In this document: positions 41,435-50,150 of the stretch, in pieces | How positions within the stretch are numbered: the stretch's first letter is position 1 | Layout: each line of letters begins with the position of its first letter | Source: Bog-473 sp963824195 | Lineage (GTDB): Bacteria; Actinomycetota; Acidimicrobiia; Acidimicrobiales; RAAP-2 | DNA: 64,000 nt | Direction of reading: 5' to 3' | NCBI GenBank assembly: GCA_963824195.1 | Contig: CAWGOJ010000027.1 | Span: 1 to 64,000, forward strand | Notes under the pieces: model-generated | What the model saw: only the letters and a program-made list of their open reading frames with translations | Databases searched by the model: none | Told to the model about the DNA's origin: nothing | Translations under genes and position numbers: made by a program

Positions 41435-42700
41435 TCGGCAGGATCGGCGTTCGACTCGGGGGGGACCTGCGCCGTGAAGGTATTCAAGTAGGTGCGGGAG
41501 CAATTCGGCCGCATCGTCCCCCACCCCCGCGATCAGGTTCGAGCGTCGTCGCCGCAGGAATGGGAGCCCGAGAACATAGAGTCCCGAGACCGGGGAGACG
41601 CCACCGTCGTGCGCGACCCGGCCGCGGCGATCGAAGGCAGCCGGGTCCAGCCACGGATACGAGGGGCGGTACCCGGTTGCCCAAATCACGGTGGTGAACC
41701 GCTTGAGGTCGACCTCCGTGGGTACCGCACCGAGGCGGGTCGGCGCCGGCCGGTCGGGCTCGGGAACCTCGCCCGAGAGCCCGTGCTCGGTGACGAAGTC
41801 GTCGATGCGCTGGAGGAGGCGCGCCTGCTTCAGATCCGCGTTCGCCGTCAGGCTCGCGAGCGCGCCGGAGCACTGCGCCACCGCGCCGGACACCAGCATG
41901 AGCCGGCCGACGAGGTCGACGCCTGCGGCGGAGAGCACGTTGAGGTCGAGCGGCATCCGGGTCGGGTTGCCGACGAGTTGCACCGAGGCGTGGCGGCGCG
42001 CCCGCTCGATGTCTTGGACCTCGTCGTAGCGCTCATCAAGCTGGCCAACCGCCGCCAGCCAGCAGTAGATGTCGCGGCCTCGGTAGGTGCGCGGCAGCCG
42101 GACGTGCTCGCCGACCGCAAGGGTAACGCGACGTCCTGAGCGTCGGAGCTCGTCCGCGATCTGGATGCCCGAGGCCGACGCACCGACCACGAGCACATCG
42201 CCCGTGGCGTCGAGTTGTGCAGGGCTCCGGTAGCGCAGGGCGGTCAGCTGGTTGATCCGGCGGGGCAGCTCGGCCGCGACCGCGGGCACCCGCGGGTCGC
42301 TCGACGCACCCGCCGCGACGACGACGGCTGCGGCGAAGTAGCAGCCGTCGTCGGTCACGACCTCGAAGCCGCCGGCCGTCCGTCGCACCTGTAACACCGT
42401 GACCCGCGTGCGGACCGGGGCGCCGGTGCTGCAGGCGTAGGCCTCGAGCCAGGCGGCGGTTTCCGCAGCCGTCCGATAGCCGTCGTGGTCCGGCCCCTCG
42501 TACTCGTTCCCCGGCAGACGGCACATCCAGTTCGGGGTGAGCAGCCTGAGCGAGTCCCAGCGCTCGGTGCGCCATGAGGATGCCACCTCGCCGCGTTCGA
42601 GCACGACGTGGTCGAGTCCCGCGACGGCAAGGTGACGGCTCATGGCCAGACCGGCCTGCCCGGCGCCAACGACGACGACCGTCACACGCATCGCTCGCAT
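41366..42700 (-). CDS. Flavin-dependent monooxygenase / NAD(P)-binding oxidoreductase
   Basis: The 444-residue protein has an FAD motif VVVVGAGQAGLAMSRHLA and a second dinucleotide motif DVLVVGASASGIQIADEL, plus the late VIWATGYRPSYPWLDP typical of the YUCCA/FMO-like class B monooxygenases. The early block SLRLLTPNWMCRLPG is also typical. It likely oxygenates nitrogen, sulfur or a ketone. Start ATG 42700 or 42691; neither has a strong RBS. The OsmC gene precedes it by 41 nt on the same strand. Confidence 0.85.
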   Translation of the reverse strand: MRAMRVTVVVVGAGQAGLAMSRHLAVAGLDHVVLERGEVASSWRTERWDSLRLLTPNWMCRLPGNEYEGPDHDGYRTAAETAAWLEAYACSTGAPVRTRVTVLQVRRTAGGFEVVTDDGCYFAAAVVVAAGASSDPRVPAVAAELPRRINQLTALRYRSPAQLDATGDVLVVGASASGIQIADELRRSGRRVTLAVGEHVRLPRTYRGRDIYCWLAAVGQLDERYDEVQDIERARRHASVQLVGNPTRMPLDLNVLSAAGVDLVGRLMLVSGAVAQCSGALASLTANADLKQARLLQRIDDFVTEHGLSGEVPEPDRPAPTRLGAVPTEVDLKRFTTVIWATGYRPSYPWLDPAAFDRRGRVAHDGGVSPVSGLYVLGLPFLRRRRSNLIAGVGDDAAELLPHLLEYLHGAGPPRVERRSCRSVVEGAGEERVPDPMDHRIDGA

Positions 42701-42741
42701 CGTTGTGGCAGTTCAGTGTTCGGGATCCGGTCCGCACCCGC

Positions 42742-43305
42742 TCAGGCGAGGGTGACCTGGACTGTAGTCGGGTTGGTGATGATGTCGAAGACCGCCGAGC
42801 GCTTCTGGGACTGGACGAGGATCGCCTCGAGGTCCGCCCGACTTGCGTCCGCGTCGATGTCGTAGGTCACGGTGACCTGGTCGAAGCCGTTGCGTACATC
42901 ACCGTCGATACCGAGGATGCCTTGCAGGTCCATCCCGGCCGTGACGGTCGCCTTCACGGAGTGGAGCTGGACGCCGCGGTTCGACGCCACCGTCGCGACG
43001 CCGGCCGTGAGACACGATGCCAGCGCGGCGAGCGCGATCTCGGGCGGGGTGGGAGCGTTGTCCTCGGAGGCGAAGACCTCTGGGTGGTCAGCGTCGACCG
43101 TGTAGGCCTGACGGTGCACGTGCTCCGCGCCGAGGCCGAAGAAGTCGGTGATCGTGGTGCGGCTGTGTGTCCCTCGCGCCCACTCGCAGCTTGCCCGCCA
43201 CTGGAAGTTGGCGGCCTCGGGGTGGTTCGTGAGCGCCTCACGGGCGCCGCGCAGCGCCTCGACATTCACGCCGTTGTCGACGGTCGGGGTATCGGTGGTG
43301 GTCAT
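42742..43305 (-). CDS. OsmC-family protein
   Basis: This 187-residue protein has an OsmC fold with the first Cys in LAALASCLTAGVATVASNRG; the second peroxidatic-type Cys of Ohr is absent, so it is closer to the YhfA/OsmC-like branch than to hydroperoxide reductases. A strong RBS (AAAGGAGG) lies before ATG 43305. It is upstream of and probably co-transcribed with the flavin monooxygenase and is divergent from the methyltransferase, with 165 bp between starts. Role unknown. Confidence 0.83.
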   Translation of the reverse strand: MTTTDTPTVDNGVNVEALRGAREALTNHPEAANFQWRASCEWARGTHSRTTITDFFGLGAEHVHRQAYTVDADHPEVFASEDNAPTPPEIALAALASCLTAGVATVASNRGVQLHSVKATVTAGMDLQGILGIDGDVRNGFDQVTVTYDIDADASRADLEAILVQSQKRSAVFDIITNPTTVQVTLA

Positions 43306-43470
43306 CGCCACTCCTCCTTTGTGATTGCGGCGGGCGATCGCCCGGCCACAGCGATCACCTTCCGCCGACGCGGTGCCGGAGTCTTGGAGCCGGGATGGAG
43401 ATCAGCTGACGAACCGCAGTCGCGCCATCTTCAACCAATCTTCAGGACTTCTGGCGCCGCCTGGGGCACG

Positions 43471-44334
43471 ATGCGTTCCATGGCGCTACGAGCAGAACCC
43501 CAACGGTCCGGCACAGCATCCGAGACCAACGACGGCGTTGAGCCCGGTGACGGGCACGATTGGCAGGCGGCCGGCGAAGCATGGGGCCACCGAGCGGCCG
43601 ACTGGGCCTGCCTGTACGAGCACTATGCAATCGACGTGCTCGTTGCGATCTTCGGGCGGGTGGGCGTCGGGCCGGGGACCAGCCTGCTCGACGTCGCCTG
43701 CGGGTCCGGCCTCGCCGTGCGCCTCGCGGCTGGCATGGGCGCGAAGGTCTCGGGCGTCGATGCCTCGGCCGAGCTCCTCGCCGTGGCGGCCGCCCGTACG
43801 CCCGACGCCGATCTGCGGCTCGGTTCCATGTTCGAACTGCCGTGGCCGGACGCGTCTTTCGACGCCGCAATCTCGATCAACGGCATCTGGGGCGGATGCG
43901 AGGAAGCGCTCGACGAGGCGTGCCGGGTCCTCAAGCCCGGTGCGCCGCTGAGCATCAGCTTCTGGGGCGAAGGGCCGCCGCTCGACATCCGCGGCATCTT
44001 CCGCCCGCTCGCCCGCCATTCACCCGAGGCGCACCACGGGTCGATGAAGCGGCTGAACGACATCGCCACACCGGGCGTCGCCGAGGCGATGCTCGAGGCA
44101 GCCGGCTTCGTCGTCACTGAGCGGGGTACTCGGGTCTCGGTCGTCGAGTGGCCCGACGCGGATGTTGCATGGCGGGCCGTCTCGAGCATCGGACCTTCGG
44201 TTCCGGCGCTCCGAGGTCCCGACGCGGATGTGGTTCGGCGCGAGATCATGGATGCCCTCGAGGCTGGCCGCGACGAGCGCGGCATCTACCGTGTGCGTAG
44301 CGACCACCAGTTCGTGATCGCCCGGAAACGTTGA
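43471..44334 (+). CDS. SAM-dependent methyltransferase
   Basis: This 287-residue class I methyltransferase has motif I TSLLDVACGSGLAVRLAAGM, motif II near VSGVDASAELLAVAAART, motif for substrate approach LPWPDASFDAAISINGIWG and post-motif CRVLKPGAPLSISFWGEG. Substrate is unclear; the fold is of the UbiE/Methyltransf_11 type. A long in-frame extension upstream is antisense to the flavin monooxygenase and OsmC genes and is not used. It is divergent from the OsmC gene and lies in the same cassette. Confidence 0.85.
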   Translation: MRSMALRAEPQRSGTASETNDGVEPGDGHDWQAAGEAWGHRAADWACLYEHYAIDVLVAIFGRVGVGPGTSLLDVACGSGLAVRLAAGMGAKVSGVDASAELLAVAAARTPDADLRLGSMFELPWPDASFDAAISINGIWGGCEEALDEACRVLKPGAPLSISFWGEGPPLDIRGIFRPLARHSPEAHHGSMKRLNDIATPGVAEAMLEAAGFVVTERGTRVSVVEWPDADVAWRAVSSIGPSVPALRGPDADVVRREIMDALEAGRDERGIYRVRSDHQFVIARKR

Positions 44335-44499
44335 CGGGGATCGGGCGGCTTTGCCCTAGGGCCCCGCGTACCGGGACCGAGCCGGCGACTCCATTCAGGC
44401 GCCGATGGCCGGAGGACATTGAGCAGTGACGGCCATCCCGCGGGTGCCGAAGGGCACCCCGCTACTGACTGTCACGGCCCAGCCGGCCGTCTAGTCCGT

Positions 44500-44625
44500 G
44501 ATTTCCGAGTCGACCCCGTAGCCGTGAATCGGCCATCTAGCTGGAGGTATGTAACTTCTGCAGGTCTGACCAGGACCCTCGCAGGTGACAGCGAAAAGCC
44601 AATCCGTGGGATTTTCCCGCCTCGG
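44500..44625 (-). repeat. tRNA-derived repeat, copy 8 (tRNA half lost)
   Basis: The landmarks GTCCGTGATTTCCGAGTCGA, TGAATCGGCCATCTAGCTGG, GACCAGGACCCTCGCAGGTGAC and CCGTGGGATTTTCCCGCCTC align in order with copies 3 and 10. It ends in a half GTGGGAT doublet, after which the truncated LuxR gene begins. Between 44335 and 44500 I see no gene. Confidence 0.5.
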
Positions 44626-45173
44626 GCGCCCTCACGCTGCTCGCCGAGCGGGCAACCGCCTCGGGCACGCCGTGGGCACTCGGACTCCTGGCGCGCTGTC
44701 GAGCGATTGTGAACGACGACCATGATGCTGGAGAGCACTACCAGGTGGCCGTGGAGCAGTTGTCGAAGACGTCATGGCTCAACGAGCTGGCGCGGACTCA
44801 CCTCCTTTACGGGGAATGGCTACGCCGCCAGGGGCGCCGCATCGAAGCCCGAGAGCAGTTGCGCAGTGCCTACGAGATGTTCGACACCATGGGAGCAATG
44901 GCATTCGCGGAAAGAGCCCGGGTCGAATTACTGGCAACTGGAGAGCGGCCCCGCGCTCGACGAACTGAAACGGCACTCGATCTCACGCCGCGGGAACTTC
45001 AGATCGCTCGACTCGCAGCCCAACGAGCAACGAACCAGGAAATAGCCGGTCGACTCTTCATCAGCGCCAACACGGTCGATTACCACCTACGCAAAGTGTT
45101 TCAAAAGCTCGGCATCTCCTCCAGGCGCGAGCTTCCCGGGCTGCTGCCCGACGAGGTCGGTCAGCTGGCCTAG
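44618..45173 (+). pseudogene. LuxR-family ATPase regulator, C-terminal fragment
   Basis: The plus strand encodes the last ~185 residues of a large LuxR (LAL/MalT-like) regulator: LLARCRAIVNDDHDAGEHYQ, the conserved LARTHLLYGEWLRRQGRR, and the DNA-binding tail LTPRELQIARLAAQRATNQE followed by FISANTVDYHLRKVFQKLGI. The ATPase and most of the helical repeats are missing; similarity begins right after repeat copy 8. A GTG at 44709 could still express a 154-residue HTH protein. It stops 21 nt before repeat copy 9. Confidence 0.75.
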
Positions 45174-45194
45174 ACCGTCTTAACCGGATCAAAT

Positions 45195-45330
45195 GGTGGC
45201 GGGGGGAGGATTTGAACCTCCGACCTTCGGGTTATGAGGGGCTGACTGGCCAGCTCGATCGAGCACCCCTTGACCGCCACCTCACGAGAGTGGTTACGTT
45301 CCTCCAGGCGGTCCATCGAGCTTCTGTTCG
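45195..45330 (-). repeat. tRNA-derived repeat copy 9 (tRNA-Met 3' half)
   Basis: Minus-strand end: CTCATAACCCGAAGGTC, GGAGGTTCAAATCCTCC and CCCGCCACCA. The other side begins GGGGCTGACTGGCCAGC and has GTTACGTTCCTCCAG, as in copy 6. A tRNA-length fold is almost possible (GGCGG pairs with CCGCC), but the anticodon stem does not pair, so it is not scored as a tRNA gene. The rest of the gap to 45436 has no gene. Confidence 0.72.
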
Positions 45331-45436
45331 TCCAGGTCGGTCCGGTAGTCCAATCGGTCCACCCCGCACAACTAAGCATCGTCGAATGGACGGACAAAGG
45401 GATGATCGGTCCGGTCGCGCCCCATTCCTGGTCGAG

Positions 45437-46363
45437 TCATGGCAACGCCTCGATCGGCGGGACCGTCATGGCCCGCTCTCGAGCGCCACCTAGCATCTCG
45501 TCGTCGAGGTGGCCGTCCGGCGATCCCGCCACCAGGGGCGACCGAGTGAGGATGACCACACCCGCGACCAGCACGGCCAGAGCCAGGACCTCGAGGCTGA
45601 TCCACAATGCACCGCTGCGCAGGATGTCGCCGAACAGCGTGATCCCGAGCACGATACTGACCAGCGGGTTCGTGGTCACCAATGTCGTACGAGACGCCGT
45701 GATCGGACCGGCATGGAGCGCGCTCTGGAGCAGGAAAATCGTCCCGACGCCGACCACCGCGAGCATGTAGGGCTCGAAGTGGGTGAAGACGGCGCTCCAG
45801 CCGTGGTTCAGGTAGCTCGTGATCGCCTTGGTTAGGGCCGACGTGTACGAGGCGCTCACCGCCGTGGCTGCACCGAGCGCGGCCGCTCGCCACCATCGGG
45901 GGCCCCGCAGTCCGGCGATGATACCGATGGCGATCGCCCCAGCCACGGCGGCCGTCGCCACCACCCACTGGGTGGTGGACGGGAGCTCTTGGCCTCCGCG
46001 GGGACGGGCGGCCAGGAAGAACCCACCAAGTCCGACCGCCACTGTCACAGCTCCGATCCACTCCCGCGTTCCGAGGTGGTACCGGAACCAGACGGCGAGG
46101 ATCACCAATAGGAACAGCAGCTCGGTAGTGAGCACCGGCTGCACTGTGCTCAACTGGCCGTGTTTCAGCGCGGTGGCCACGAACCCGAACTGCACCAGGC
46201 TGAACAAGAATCCGATGAGCCAGACCTTCTGCCGGATGGCGTGGCCGATGAGGCTCGCCTTGAGGGCGGATGACTCTGGAGCGGTCTCAACGCCCATGCG
46301 CTGCAGCACGGAGGTAAGGGCGTTGGTGAAGGCGGCGAGAGCAGCGAAGAGGATGGCTACCAA
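45437..46363 (-). CDS. DMT-superfamily transporter (EamA-like)
   Basis: The protein is about 308 residues with ten predicted membrane helices in two repeats (FAALAAFTNALTSVLQRMGV, WLIGFLFSLVQFGFVATALK, WIGAVTVAVGLGGFFLAA, ALWISLEVLALAVLVAGVVI). The second repeat ends with the phrase NPLVSIVLGITLFGD, usual in drug/metabolite exporters. The TTG at 46363 has GGAGG 7 nt upstream and is preferred over a TTG at 46429. Substrate unknown. Confidence 0.83.
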   Translation of the reverse strand: MVAILFAALAAFTNALTSVLQRMGVETAPESSALKASLIGHAIRQKVWLIGFLFSLVQFGFVATALKHGQLSTVQPVLTTELLFLLVILAVWFRYHLGTREWIGAVTVAVGLGGFFLAARPRGGQELPSTTQWVVATAAVAGAIAIGIIAGLRGPRWWRAAALGAATAVSASYTSALTKAITSYLNHGWSAVFTHFEPYMLAVVGVGTIFLLQSALHAGPITASRTTLVTTNPLVSIVLGITLFGDILRSGALWISLEVLALAVLVAGVVILTRSPLVAGSPDGHLDDEMLGGARERAMTVPPIEALP

Positions 46364-46429
46364 GTTGTCGTCCTCCGGTTCGGATCCCGAATTCCGGGGA
46401 TCGGGGGCTGGTATAGGCGGTCCCGGCAA

Positions 46430-46771
46430 GGGCGGCGGGGACAGTCCGCTTGCTGCGCCTTTCGGGGCACCCGCTGACGTCGCCCCGAATCAGCAAGCTT
46501 GCGGCCGGGGTCACCATGCGGGCGGTTGCTGGCGTAGATCGTGCAGGTCGGACGAAATTGCCGTGCTTGTCGTCTACGGGCTCGCTGGCCTAGCCGGCAG
46601 TGCCGCCATCGTCTACGCCACAGCCTGGACCTTCGGGTTGGCCCTGGTGGGTCACAACCGGTCACCGTGCCTCCGGCCTGGGTACATGCCACCCTGCCGT
46701 TGGTCGCCGTTGACCGCCAACGTCTCCGGTTGGTGGGAGTTTCGCTGTCATCGTGCCGTCAGCAGCCCTGG
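46430..46771. other. Gene-poor gap with a possible short membrane ORF
   Basis: No convincing gene. A plus-strand GTG at 46563 could give about 70 residues with a hydrophobic start (LVVYGLAGLAGSAAIVYATA), but it lacks an RBS and the second half is not protein-like. It may be the remains of a membrane protein. No repeat copy is present here. Confidence 0.3.
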
Positions 46772-48139
46772 TTAGCTGGCGCCTGAGTCGCGTTCTGACT
46801 TCCAGCTCATCACATCTTTGGTCGCCTCGGCGCGGATTCCCGGCCCGACGATCGCTCCCCGCGCCGACAGGTCGCTCCGGAGCGCCGCCACGTCAATGGT
46901 TCGGACGTCGGGTGGCGTCTGCCGGGCAGCGTCACTGTTCGCATCCGCATGGGATGCCGCCGCTGCAGCCGCTCCAGCCGCTTCGCCGGTCGCCATCGCG
47001 GCCGGGATCTCCTTCGTGGCCTGGTGCACATATCTGGTGGTGGAGATGCAGCGCCCGGCCACGAGGAGGTTGTCGACGACGGATGTGGTGAGACAGCGGT
47101 AGGGAATGTCGTAGACGACGTTTCGGCGCGTCCAGTGTCCGGTCTGCGCGATGGCGTCGGTGAACCGGACGTCTCCGTCCTCCTTGCGCAGCACATAGTC
47201 ACCCACCAACCGGCGGCTCTCGGTAATCCCGAGCATACGGGCATAGTCGTCGAGCCACGCATTCTCGAATCCCTTCATCTGGCTGCGCAGCACATCGAAG
47301 TGCGCCCGCGCCGCCCGGCGGCAGAGGATTTCCGTCCGGGTGAGATCATCCGGATCGCAGGCATTTACCCGTTCAGCGTCGGGAGCGAACGGCACCAAGA
47401 CACGACCCGGGGCGTTGGTGCGAAACCAGAGGAAACCCAGGCCGCCGTCGACCGTAGCGGCAGCGTCCGACACTCCCCCGACCCGAAACCACAGGTGTGG
47501 CGGAATTGAGACCTGTTCGAATCTCGCGCCGGCGGACACGAGCACGTCTCCGTCGCCGGTGGCGTCGATCACGACGCGAGGGCAGATTGCCTCCCGGCCG
47601 CGCTTTGATTCCACGATCACGGCATCAATGGAGCTCCCGCTGACCGGCGCGGCTGCGAACCAGGTGTGCAGACGCAGCTGTGCGCCCGCCTCCTCGAGCA
47701 AGTCGTAGCAGATGTCGACAAAGGCCTCCGGGTCGAACGCAACTGAATAGCGGACTGCCTCGGGAGATCCCCAAATCAATCCCCAGTCCCGCCACGAGGC
47801 GACGAGCTCGGGAGCCTCGCTGGCCCAGGTTTCCTTGCGCGGATACCGCGCACTGCCGCTGGCCTCGAGGCGGTTCACGACCTCTTGGCAGAGCCCTGCC
47901 ACGACCTGAGTACCGACGCCGTCGTCGAGGGTGAGAAGCAGGTTGATGAGACCCACTGTCGCGAGTCCGCCGAGGTGTCCGCTTGCCTCGATGAGCATGG
48001 TGTCGGCTCCGCGGCGCGCCGCCGCCACTGCAGCAGCGACGCCAGCGGACCCAGCGCCGACAACGAGCACGTCGGGTGTGCCGATGACCGACAACTCACG
48101 CGCCGGGTCCCGATACGAGCGTCGCGGATCGATAGCCAT
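46772..48139 (-). CDS. FAD-dependent oxidoreductase (FAD_oxidored type)
   Basis: This 455-residue flavoprotein has the FAD motif PDVLVVGAGSAGVAAAVAAARRG near residue 20, shortly followed by LIEASGHLGGLATVGLINLL, a pattern of the PF12831 family. A conserved later block, AMATGEAAGAAAAAASHA, is the second FAD contact. A CxxC or lipoyl site is not seen. Start ATG 48139 gives MAIDPRRSYRD; the frame is open 30 codons further. Family members include putative dehydrogenases of unknown substrate. It is divergent from the ThDP enzyme. Confidence 0.82.
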   Translation of the reverse strand: MAIDPRRSYRDPARELSVIGTPDVLVVGAGSAGVAAAVAAARRGADTMLIEASGHLGGLATVGLINLLLTLDDGVGTQVVAGLCQEVVNRLEASGSARYPRKETWASEAPELVASWRDWGLIWGSPEAVRYSVAFDPEAFVDICYDLLEEAGAQLRLHTWFAAAPVSGSSIDAVIVESKRGREAICPRVVIDATGDGDVLVSAGARFEQVSIPPHLWFRVGGVSDAAATVDGGLGFLWFRTNAPGRVLVPFAPDAERVNACDPDDLTRTEILCRRAARAHFDVLRSQMKGFENAWLDDYARMLGITESRRLVGDYVLRKEDGDVRFTDAIAQTGHWTRRNVVYDIPYRCLTTSVVDNLLVAGRCISTTRYVHQATKEIPAAMATGEAAGAAAAAASHADANSDAARQTPPDVRTIDVAALRSDLSARGAIVGPGIRAEATKDVMSWKSERDSGAS

Positions 48140-48188
48140 CGCCCTATTGTCGTTCACCAGGATCCGCGTAGCTCGGTGTGACGATCCA

Positions 48189-48207
48189 GACCCCCCTATC
48201 GGGGGTC
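48189..48207. promoter_or_regulatory. GC-rich hairpin between divergent genes
   Basis: GACCCCC-CTATC-GGGGGTC is a perfect 7-bp inverted repeat in the divergent region between the flavoprotein and the ThDP enzyme gene. No U-run follows, so an operator is more likely than a terminator. Confidence 0.35.
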
Positions 48208-48334
48208 GGCGCAATCCACCTCCGGGCATTTGGACCCTGTTCAGGAGGTCGGGTGTCCACGAAACTGCAGAGGGGGCCGATCGTGACTTGGCTCACGGAC
48301 GGCTGAACAAGCCAGGTCGGGAGGAGGTCCGGAC

Positions 48335-50035
48335 ATGGGGACGATCAGCGGAGCCGATTTGCTCGTCCGTTCGCTGCAAGTCGAGGGCGTTCGCGCCCTG
48401 TTCGCCATCACCGACATCTCGTTCACCCCGTTATCGGTCAAGGCCGAGGCAGCTGGGATGCTCGTTGTGGCGGGCCGGCATGAGAGTGCCGAGGTCCATA
48501 TGGCCGACGCCTGGGCGCGGGCCATTGGAGTTCCGGCGGTCGTGGTGGGCGGCATGGGTCCCGGAGTCGCCAACCTGCTTCCTGGCGTGGTCAACGCCTG
48601 GATCGAAGGGGTTCCCGTGGTGGTGATCGGCACCCAACGAACCTCCCGGGCGCACCAAGCCGTTCGTCGCAACCGCTTTCAGTACGTACCCCAGCTCGAG
48701 CTGTTCCGCCCCGTTACCAAGTTCGCCGCTGCGGTTCCCGAGGCAAGGCGTGTCCCCGAGTACCTGCGAGAGGCGTTCCGCCACGCCCTCGGGGGTAGAC
48801 CAGGGCCCGTCTACCTCGAGTTCGCCCCCGAACTCTTACGCGAGGAGGTCGACGAGGATGTCAACCCTGTGCTCGCTCCGGCCGCCTACCGCGCCGCCGC
48901 CGGATCCCCGGACACCGCTGCGGTCGAGCGTGCCGCTGCCCTGCTTGGCCGAGCGGCGCGACCGCTGGTGCTGGCGGGCAACGGCGTCCACACCGCCGAT
49001 GCATCAGAGGAGTTGACCCGTCTGGCCGAGATCGCCGGAGCGGCCGTATGCACCACACCGGGTGCGCGCGGAGCCATCTCCGAGCGGCACCCCCACGCTG
49101 TGGGGATGGCCAACGCCTTGCTGTCGCCGGTCATGCAGGAGGCCGATGTGGTGGTGGCCGTCGGCACCGGCATCGGTGAGGTCGTTGGCTACGGACAGCC
49201 GCCCGCCTGGGCGGGACCCGCAGTTCAGCGCCTCATCCACCTCGATCGTGACCCATTGGTCATCGGGGTGAACCGGCCCGTCGACGTCGCTCTCGTCGGC
49301 GATGTCCGCCTGGGTCTGAGCGCCCTTACGAAGGCGCTTGCCACGTCGGACAGCCGCAATAACGGCGATTGGGCTCGCGAGCGGGCAGTGGGGGCCCAGC
49401 GGGTGATGCGCATGATGGCCGACACCGGACTCGAGATCGACGGGTCACCCGTCCACCCGGCACGACTGGCTGCGGAGTTCGCCCGGTTCTTGCCCGAAGA
49501 CGCGCTCATCTGCTTGGACGGCGGGAACTCCGCACTGTGGGCGCACCTGGCCCTGGTCGTCACCCGGCCCCGATCACTGTTGTGGACGGGGCACTTCGGT
49601 CACCTCGGCACCGGCATCCCGTACGCGATAGGGGCCAAGCTGGCATGCCCTGATCGCCCCGTGTTCCTGTTCAGTGGGGACGGGGCCTTCGGGTTCAACC
49701 TCCAGGAGCTCGAGACAGCCTCCCGGGTCGATGCGGCCATCGTCGCTGTGGTGAACTGCGATTATGCCTGGGCCATGGAGGAACAGGGAATGCTCGATGA
49801 GGTGGGACGCACGATCGGCGTCCACACGTCGGTTGTGCGCTACGACCTCGTCGCGCAGGGTCTTGGCTGCCACGGTGAGTTGGTGGACTCGCCTGGGGGG
49901 ATCGTGCCCGCCCTCCAACGAGCAAGCGCCTCGGGTCGGCCAGCCGTCGTGCAGGTAGTGGTTGACCACGCGATGAACGTCAATCCCCCGGGTATGACCG
50001 AGTTCCTCGAAATGTACAACGCGGCCACGACGTGA
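48335..50035 (+). CDS. Thiamine-diphosphate enzyme (acetolactate synthase-like)
   Basis: This 566-residue three-domain ThDP enzyme has the catalytic Glu in VAGRHESAEVHMADAWAR near residue 50 and the cofactor motif LFSGDGAFGFNLQELETA, continuing to VAVVNCDYAW. The middle domain is present. The FAD-binding features and quinone tail of AHAS or POX cannot be judged, so it may be a decarboxylase, carboligase or oxalyl-CoA decarboxylase relative. A good AGGAGG RBS is 10 nt before the ATG. Probably not a housekeeping IlvB, as no IlvN or IlvC is adjacent. Confidence 0.85.
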   Translation: MGTISGADLLVRSLQVEGVRALFAITDISFTPLSVKAEAAGMLVVAGRHESAEVHMADAWARAIGVPAVVVGGMGPGVANLLPGVVNAWIEGVPVVVIGTQRTSRAHQAVRRNRFQYVPQLELFRPVTKFAAAVPEARRVPEYLREAFRHALGGRPGPVYLEFAPELLREEVDEDVNPVLAPAAYRAAAGSPDTAAVERAAALLGRAARPLVLAGNGVHTADASEELTRLAEIAGAAVCTTPGARGAISERHPHAVGMANALLSPVMQEADVVVAVGTGIGEVVGYGQPPAWAGPAVQRLIHLDRDPLVIGVNRPVDVALVGDVRLGLSALTKALATSDSRNNGDWARERAVGAQRVMRMMADTGLEIDGSPVHPARLAAEFARFLPEDALICLDGGNSALWAHLALVVTRPRSLLWTGHFGHLGTGIPYAIGAKLACPDRPVFLFSGDGAFGFNLQELETASRVDAAIVAVVNCDYAWAMEEQGMLDEVGRTIGVHTSVVRYDLVAQGLGCHGELVDSPGGIVPALQRASASGRPAVVQVVVDHAMNVNPPGMTEFLEMYNAATT

Positions 50036-50150
50036 TGGTCCTTCCCGCACGTGCCGGCATCTCTCGCCACCGGCGATCCCGTCGGAGCGGAGTGCTGATG
50101 CCTGGCCCTTCCCACGAAGGGACGACTCAAAGACACCATCTCTTACCTAA

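Noticed and set aside
42574..43470. N-terminal extension of the methyltransferase to 586 residues
   Set aside because: The extension is antisense to the OsmC and flavin monooxygenase genes and shows no domain signature.
45195..45278. Possible intact tRNA-Met gene on the minus strand
   Set aside because: The acceptor ends nearly pair and the length (about 81 nt) is close, but the anticodon stem does not pair, two acceptor pairs fail and the D-arm is wrong. It is better explained as a tRNA 3' half joined to repeat tail.
46563..46775. Small membrane protein gene
   Set aside because: A hydrophobic stretch is present but there is no RBS and the second half is not protein-like, so it is listed only as part of a gap.
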